Shown: positions 59,089-64,000 of the stretch, one piece after another
Layout: each line of letters begins with the position of its first letter
How positions within the stretch are numbered: position 1 is the stretch's first letter
NCBI GenBank assembly: GCA_016869215.1
Contig: VGEP01000017.1
Span: forward strand, 24,988 to 88,987
Length of the DNA: 64,000 nt
Direction of reading: 5' to 3'
DNA from: Alphaproteobacteria bacterium
Lineage (GTDB): Bacteria; Pseudomonadota; Alphaproteobacteria; Rhizobiales; Xanthobacteraceae
Made by a program: the position numbers and the translations under genes
The notes under the pieces: generated by a model
Database searches by the model: none
Seen by the model: only the letters and a program-made list of their open reading frames with translations
What the model was told of the DNA's origin: nothing

Positions 59089-60659
59089 ACGGCGCGCTGC
59101 ATCCGCAAATTGCCGACGCGCTGGCACGCCTGCCGGACTATCTCGGCGGCCACGTGGCGGTCAGCGTCACCGCGCTGGCGCTCGGGCTTGCGGTCAGCCT
59201 GCCGCTCGCGATCGCCGCCATGCGGCGGGCGGGCTTGCGGCGGGCATTGCTCGGCGTGGCGAGCATCGTGCAGACGATCCCGGGCCTCGCGCTGCTGGCG
59301 CTGTTCTATCCGCTGCTGCTTGGCATCGCCGCGCTGAGCGAGCGCTGGACCGGCGTGAGTTTTTCCGCACTCGGGTTCCTGCCCGCTGTGCTCGCGCTCG
59401 CGCTCTACAGCATGCTTCCGGTGCTGCGGAACACCGTCGCAGGCCTGTCCGGCATCGATCCCGCGGTGAAGGAAGCCGCGCTCGGAGTCGGGATGACGCG
59501 GCGGCAGGCGCTGTTCATGGTCGAACTTCCGCTCGCCATGCCGGTGATCATGGCGGGCATCCGCACCTCGGCAGTGTGGGTGATCGGCACCGCCACGCTG
59601 TCGACGCCGATCGGCCAGACCAGCCTCGGCAATTACATCTTCGCGGGCTTGCAGACCCAGAACTGGGTGTTCGTGCTGTTCGGCTGCGTCGCGGCCGCAG
59701 TGTTTGCGCTGGCGGTCGACCAACTGCTGGCGCTGATCGAGATCGGCGTGGCGCGGCGCAAGCGCGTGCGGACCGCCGCGGGCGCGCTCGGACTGGCGCT
59801 GCTTGCGCTGGCGGCCTGGCTGCCGGGCGCGGCGCAGCCGCGCGCGGCTTACGTTGTCGGCGCAAAGTCCTTCGGCGAGCAGTACATCCTTGCGGCGCTG
59901 ATCGAGGACCGCCTGCGCGCGGCGGGGCTTTCGGCCGCGCGGCGCGAGGGCCTGGGATCGACCGTCATCTTCAAGGCGCTCGCGGCCGGCGAGATCGACG
60001 TCTATGTCGAATATTCGGGCACGACCTGGGCGACGCAGATGCGCCGCAGCGCCTCGGCCCCGCGCGTCGAGGTGCTGCGCGAGGTTTCGGCATGGCTCTC
60101 CGCGACGCACGGCATCGGCACGCTCGGCGGGCTCGGCTTCGAGAACGCCTATGCGCTTGCGATGAAGCGGGAGCGCGCCGAGGCGCTCGGCATCAGGAGC
60201 ATCGCCGATCTCGCAAGCCACGCCGGAAATCTGTCGGTCGGCGGCGACTTCGAGTTCTTCGTACGCCCGGAATGGACGGCGATCCGCAACGGCTACGGGC
60301 TCAATTTTCGCGAGCAGCGCCAGATGCAGGCCGAATTCATGTATCCGGCGGCGGCGGGCGGCGACGTCGACGTGATCGCGGCCTACACCAGCGACGGCCG
60401 CATCGTGCAGTTCGACCTGCTGGTGCTGGACGATCCCAGGCACACGATCCCGCCCTATGACGCGATCCTTCTGGTCGCGCCGCAGAGGCGCGGCGACCGC
60501 GCGCTGCTCGAGGCGCTGAAGCCGCTGATCGGCAGGATCGACGTCGAGACCATGCGGCAGGCCAATTTGCGGGCCGGGGGCGGCGGCGCGGACGCTTCGC
60601 CCGCGGCGGCAGCGCGGTGGCTGTGGGGGGAGATCGGCAAGCTCAATCCGCAGCGATGA
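59085..60659 (+). CDS. fused ABC permease/substrate-binding protein, EgtU/OpuC-like
   Basis: Predicted 524 residues from a GTG overlapping the ATPase stop. Residues 1-220 form the permease with about six helices and the coupling-loop motif EAALGVGMTRRQALFMVELPLAMPVIMAG. A further helix (ALGLALLALAAWLPGAAQP) leads into an OpuAC-like binding domain, about 255-524: YVVGAKSFGEQYILAALIEDRL, GSTVIFKALAAGEIDVYVEYSGT. This fusion is the EgtU architecture of the ergothioneine importers described in Streptococcus pneumoniae and Helicobacter pylori, but choline or betaine binding proteins can share it. It ends 9 bases from the convergent egtD. Confidence 0.88.
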
Positions 60660-60668
60660 CGGCAGCCG

Positions 60669-61682
60669 TCAGCCCGACGGCGGCGCTTCCTTTACGCGCG
60701 ATCCCGGCGCTGCGTCGCTGAGCTTCAACGCATGCACCGAAAACAACTTCTCATCGTCCGTCCACACCGCCGCGGTCGTCCAGCCTGCCCCGCGCACCAG
60801 CGCTCCGAACGATTCCAGCGTGTACTTGTAGCTGTTTTCGGTGTGGATCGTTTCGCCGGCGCGGAAGTCGATGCGTGCGCCGCACACGCTGACGCGCTGG
60901 CGCTTCAGGCTCGCAAGGTGCATCTCGATCCGCGAACGCTCGCGGTTGAAGAAGGCGTGGTGCTCGAAGGCCGAAAGATCGAAGCGCGCGCCGAGTTCGC
61001 GGTTGATGCGGGCGAGCAGATTGAGGTTGAACTGCGCGGTGACGCCTTCGGCGTCGTTGTAGGCGCGGTTCAGCAACTCCGTGTCCTTGACCAGATCGAC
61101 GCCCACGATCAGCGCCGCGCCCGGACTGAGAATTCGCCCGGCGTGGCGCAGGAACGCCGCCGCTTCGTGCGGCTCGAAGTTGCCGACAGTCGAGCCCGGA
61201 AAGAAGCCCGTGCGAGGCATCGCCGCGGCCTCGGCCGGCAGATCGAACGGGGCGGTGAAGTCGGCCGCGACCGGCAGCATCGCGATGTCCGGATATTCGC
61301 GCCTCAGAACGTCCGCCTGGGCGTTCAGGAACTCGCCCGAAATGTCGACCGGCACGTAGGCCGCGACCTTCGCCGCCGACAGCAGGATGCGCGTCTTGGT
61401 GCAGGAGCCGGCGCCGAACTCGACCAGCGCCGCGCCTGCGGGAACGAACGCCGCAATCTCCGCCGCGCGCGACTTGAGAATCCCGATTTCGGTGCGCGTC
61501 GGATAATACTCCGGCAGCGCAGTGATGCGCTCGAACAGTTCGGAGCCCGCGCGGTCGTAGAAATATTTCGGCGGCAGCCGCTTCGGCGACGCGGTCAGGC
61601 CCGCGACGACATCCGCCGCGAGTGCGTCTTCCGCCGCAGCCGCCGAAGCGGAAATGCGTGTCTTGCGTGCCAGCGCTGCCAT
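60669..61682 (-). CDS. egtD: L-histidine N-alpha-methyltransferase
   Basis: Predicted 337 residues, close to characterised EgtD. PKYFYDRAGSELFERITALPEYYPTRTE is the N-terminal signature, LVEFGAGSCTKTRILL the SAM loop, FPGSTVGNFEPHEA the segment whose Asn contacts histidine, and GETIHTENSYKYTLESF the C-terminal part of the substrate pocket. It trimethylates histidine to hercynine, the first step of ergothioneine synthesis. It begins 34 bases after egtB, so they form an egtB-egtD operon. Confidence 0.94.
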   Translation of the reverse strand: MAALARKTRISASAAAAEDALAADVVAGLTASPKRLPPKYFYDRAGSELFERITALPEYYPTRTEIGILKSRAAEIAAFVPAGAALVEFGAGSCTKTRILLSAAKVAAYVPVDISGEFLNAQADVLRREYPDIAMLPVAADFTAPFDLPAEAAAMPRTGFFPGSTVGNFEPHEAAAFLRHAGRILSPGAALIVGVDLVKDTELLNRAYNDAEGVTAQFNLNLLARINRELGARFDLSAFEHHAFFNRERSRIEMHLASLKRQRVSVCGARIDFRAGETIHTENSYKYTLESFGALVRGAGWTTAAVWTDDEKLFSVHALKLSDAAPGSRVKEAPPSG

Positions 61683-61716
61683 GCCTGGACCTGCCTTGTT
61701 CGCCTTGCGGTTTGAT

Positions 61717-62949
61717 TTAGCTGTAGTCGACTAGGCGCAGCCCGCTGAACTGCCAGCGCGCCGGCGGATGGAAGAAGTTGCGGTAGCTCGGCCGCGCGTG
61801 CCCCGCGGGCGTGGCCAGCGACGAGCCGCGCAGCACCATCTGGTTGACCATGAACTTGCCGTTGTACTCGCCGAGCGCGCCTTCGGCCGCGCAATAGGCC
61901 GGATAAGGCAGATAGGCGCTGCGGGTCCATTGCCACACCGCGCCGAAGGCGTCGTATAGCAGCCCCGCGCGGGCGGCAACCTCCCACTCCGCTTCGCTCG
62001 GCAGGTGTTTCCCCGCCCAGCGCGCGAATGCGTCGGCCTCATAGTAACTGACATGGCAGACCGGCGCGGCGGGATCGACCGGCTTCAAGCCCGCGAGCGT
62101 GAGCGAATGCCACGCACCGCCGACCTCGCGCCAGTAGCCCGGCGCGCACCAGCCGTCGTCCTGGACCTTGGCCCAGCCGTCCGACAGCCAGAGCTCGTGA
62201 CGCGCGTAGCCGCCGGCGGCGATGAATTCGAGCCACTCGCCGTTGGTGACGAGGTGACGCGCGATCTTTCCCTCGCGCAGCAGCACGTCGTGGGCCGGTT
62301 GCTCGTTGTCGAAGCAGAAACCCGCCTCGCCGTGGCCGATGCGGCGGATGCCGGCCGGCAACGCGGCGTAGTCCCGGCCGGATTGCGCCGCGGGCGGCCG
62401 CCAGCGCGGATCGTAGGCGGGATTGGTCGGGTTCTGCGCGAAGGCATGCAGGATGTCGGTGTAGAGCAATTCCTGATGCTGCTGCTCGTGATGCAGGCCG
62501 ATCTCGACGATCGGCACGATCGCCGCCAGCGCCGAATCGTCCGCGCGCTCGATCAGATCGAGCACCGCGGCGTCGACGTGCGCGCGATAGTCCGCGACCT
62601 CGCCCGCGTCCGGCCGCGTGATGGTGCCGCGTTCGGGGCGCGCGTGCCGCGGCCCCGCGGCGACGTAGTAGGAGTTGAACAGGAAGCCGAAGCGTTCGTC
62701 GAACTCCCGATAGTCCGTTGCATGAGCTTTCAGCAGGAACTGCTCGAAGAACCAGGTGGTGTGCGCGCGATGCCACTTGGTTGGGCTCGCGTCGGGCATC
62801 GACTGCACGCCCTGGTCCTCGGGCGACAGGGGCGCGGCGCGGCGCTCGGTCTCGGCGCGCACGGTCTTGAATGCGTCCGCCCAGCGACGGCGCGCCGTGG
62901 CACCCGGCAATACGGCATCGCGCTCAAGCACGGGCGCGGCGAGAGGCAT
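61717..62949 (-). CDS. egtB: ergothioneine biosynthesis sulfoxide synthase
   Basis: Predicted 410 residues from the ATG of MPLAAPVLERDAVLPG. The N-terminal DinB-like domain carries the predicted iron-binding triad: His63 (WHRAHTTWFFE) with His154 and His158 (HHEQQHQELL). The C-terminal formylglycine-generating-enzyme fold includes PSEAEWEVAARAG and the ending RWQFSGLRLVDYS. EgtB uses oxygen to join a thiol, gamma-glutamylcysteine or cysteine, to hercynine. No egtA, egtC or egtE is visible in the window, so the thiol donor and the lyase remain open. Confidence 0.94.
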   Translation of the reverse strand: MPLAAPVLERDAVLPGATARRRWADAFKTVRAETERRAAPLSPEDQGVQSMPDASPTKWHRAHTTWFFEQFLLKAHATDYREFDERFGFLFNSYYVAAGPRHARPERGTITRPDAGEVADYRAHVDAAVLDLIERADDSALAAIVPIVEIGLHHEQQHQELLYTDILHAFAQNPTNPAYDPRWRPPAAQSGRDYAALPAGIRRIGHGEAGFCFDNEQPAHDVLLREGKIARHLVTNGEWLEFIAAGGYARHELWLSDGWAKVQDDGWCAPGYWREVGGAWHSLTLAGLKPVDPAAPVCHVSYYEADAFARWAGKHLPSEAEWEVAARAGLLYDAFGAVWQWTRSAYLPYPAYCAAEGALGEYNGKFMVNQMVLRGSSLATPAGHARPSYRNFFHPPARWQFSGLRLVDYS

Positions 62950-63255
62950 CGTCAATCCCCGGAGGGGCAATCGTCATGAGAATCCACCGACTCATCAATT
63001 GAATGGGTGGGCGATTGTTCCCACGCGATGCCGGACCGTGCAACCGCCGAAAACCGGATGGCGCAAATGTGACACCGGCGTGAGCGGACAAATCGCCGCG
63101 AAAACCGCCCGTATCGCGCCGGTCCGACAATTTGGCGCAGCGCCGTCGCAATCGCATCGGCCGGCCGCGGCGGCGGGCGTTGCGCGGGCCACGCCGCCCG
63201 TGGGATGAATGACGCCGTTCCTTCGCCCGCCCTTTTCAGAATCTAAGGACATGCC
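62950..63255. other. divergent intergenic region upstream of egtB
   Basis: No gene is supported in these 306 bases between egtB and the ModA-like gene. Promoters of both should be here; AAGGA (63244-63248) is the ribosome-binding site of the plus-strand gene. No operator or repeat stands out. Confidence 0.5.
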
Positions 63256-63963
63256 GTGCCGACCGAAATGAAGGTGCTCAGCACCACCGCCATGAAGACG
63301 TCCATCGACGAGCTGATGCCGGCGTTCGAGCGCGCGACCGGATTGGCGCCGGTTTTCACCTTCGCGCCGTCGGCGCGCATCACCAAGATGGTGGAGGACG
63401 GCGAGTTCTGCGACGCGGCGATCACCACCGGCCCGAGTCTCGACGACCTGATCAAGCAGGGCCGCATCGTCGACGGCACGCGCAAGGACATCGCGCGCTC
63501 GGCGATGGCGCTCGCGGTGCAGAAGGGCGCGCCGCGCCCGGACATCTCCACAGTCGAGGGCTTCAAGCGCGCGCTGCTGGCGGCGAAATCGCTCGGCATG
63601 AGCAATCCCGTGGGCGGCGGCCAGAGCGGCGCCAACCTGGTGAAAATTTTCGATCAGCTCGGCATCGCGGACGCGATGAAGCCGAAGTGCCTCTACGGCC
63701 CCGGCGGCCCGGCCGGGCTGATCGGGAACTATCTCGTGCGCAAGGAGGTCGAGATCGGCATCCAGCAATTGCCGGAGCTGATGGCGGTGCCCGGCATCGA
63801 CATCGTCGGCCCGCTGCCGGATGGCATCCAGTCCAAAACCGTGTTCGCAATCGGCGTGTCCACCGCAGCGAAACACGCCGACGGCGCGCGCGCACTGATC
63901 GCGCATCTCGCGACGCCGCAGGCCGCGAAGGTCATGCGCGACAAGGGCATGGAAACGCCCTGA
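63256..63963 (+). CDS. ModA-like substrate-binding-fold protein without signal peptide
   Basis: Predicted 235 residues from a GTG with AAGGA seven bases upstream. MKVLSTTAMKTSIDELMPAFERATG and FAPSARITKMVEDGEFCDAAITTGPSLDDLIKQGRIVDGTRKDIARSAMALAVQKGA match the first lobe of molybdate-binding ModA-type proteins, and SGANLVKIFDQLGIADAMKPKC the second lobe. No signal peptide precedes the fold, so the protein is probably cytoplasmic and may act as a sensor or carrier rather than as a transporter receptor. No modB or modC follows within the remaining 37 bases. Confidence 0.78.
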   Translation: MPTEMKVLSTTAMKTSIDELMPAFERATGLAPVFTFAPSARITKMVEDGEFCDAAITTGPSLDDLIKQGRIVDGTRKDIARSAMALAVQKGAPRPDISTVEGFKRALLAAKSLGMSNPVGGGQSGANLVKIFDQLGIADAMKPKCLYGPGGPAGLIGNYLVRKEVEIGIQQLPELMAVPGIDIVGPLPDGIQSKTVFAIGVSTAAKHADGARALIAHLATPQAAKVMRDKGMETP

Positions 63964-63969
63964 CCGCGC

Positions 63970-64000
63970 GGACCTGGCGCCGCATGGACCTGGCGCCGCA
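63970..64000. repeat. 16-bp tandem repeat at window edge
   Basis: GGACCTGGCGCCGCAT occurs at 63970-63985 and again, lacking its last base, at 63986-64000, where the window ends. It begins seven bases past the ModA-like stop. The number of copies cannot be known from here. Confidence 0.5.

Overview
This is a GC-rich chromosomal window from an alphaproteobacterium, most likely a member of the Hyphomicrobiales (Rhizobiales) related to Bradyrhizobiaceae or Xanthobacteraceae. The grounds are the gene order rsmH-ftsL-ftsI-murE-murF-mraY-murD ... ftsW-murG-murC-murB ... ddl-ftsQ-ftsA-ftsZ-lpxC-bamD-recN-ligA, the long Q/P/H-rich FtsZ linker, orphan Bug/TctC-type receptors, and several palindromic intergenic repeats of the kind scattered through rhizobial genomes. 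The placement is inference; no 16S rRNA gene is present.

Layout. 1-8000: mixed housekeeping and accessory genes (5'-truncated L,D-transpeptidase, NTF2-like protein, prmA, small hypothetical proteins, M24 aminopeptidase, Bcr/CflA-type MFS exporter, orphan ABC substrate-binding protein). 8200-20700: a catabolic island with two Bug receptors and genes related to beta-ketoadipate and CoA-ester catabolism: enolase-superfamily enzyme, family III CoA-transferase, CMD-family protein, two-subunit 3-oxoacid CoA-transferase, alpha/beta hydrolase, a thiolase-like/DUF35 pair, crotonase, GST, metallo-beta-lactamase-fold hydrolase and a GntR/UTRA regulator. By eye it is less GC-saturated than its flanks, and it ends at a truncated AraC-family remnant next to a dispersed repeat. 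21000-31500: crotonase, ligA, a quinone-oxidoreductase-like enzyme, AhpD-like protein, membrane proteins, a 2-hydroxyacid dehydrogenase, recN and bamD.

31600-55600: the division and cell-wall (dcw) cluster, read on the minus strand and broken into blocks by non-dcw genes. A glycosyltransferase and a divergent polytopic membrane protein separate murD from ftsW. An FAD monooxygenase sits between murB and ddl and shares a 4-nt overlap with ddl. The 229-bp gap upstream of that monooxygenase holds seven GANTC (CcrM-type) methylation sites within 176 bp. mraZ is not found upstream of rsmH.

56000-64000: a PRC-barrel protein with a clear terminator, an AmpD/AmiD-like amidase, the RNase P RNA gene (rnpB) with a terminator-like hairpin, then an ABC ATPase overlapping a fused permease/substrate-binding protein. 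These converge on egtD and egtB of ergothioneine biosynthesis. The domain layout matches the EgtUV ergothioneine importer, so this locus may combine synthesis and uptake of ergothioneine. A ModA-like protein without a signal peptide ends the window.

The strongest leads are the egtBD-linked transporter, the GANTC cluster before ddl-ftsQAZ, and the beta-ketoadipate-like island, in which the alpha/beta hydrolase lacks its serine nucleophile, the thiolase-like protein lacks its cysteine, and the DUF35 partner has lost most zinc ligands.
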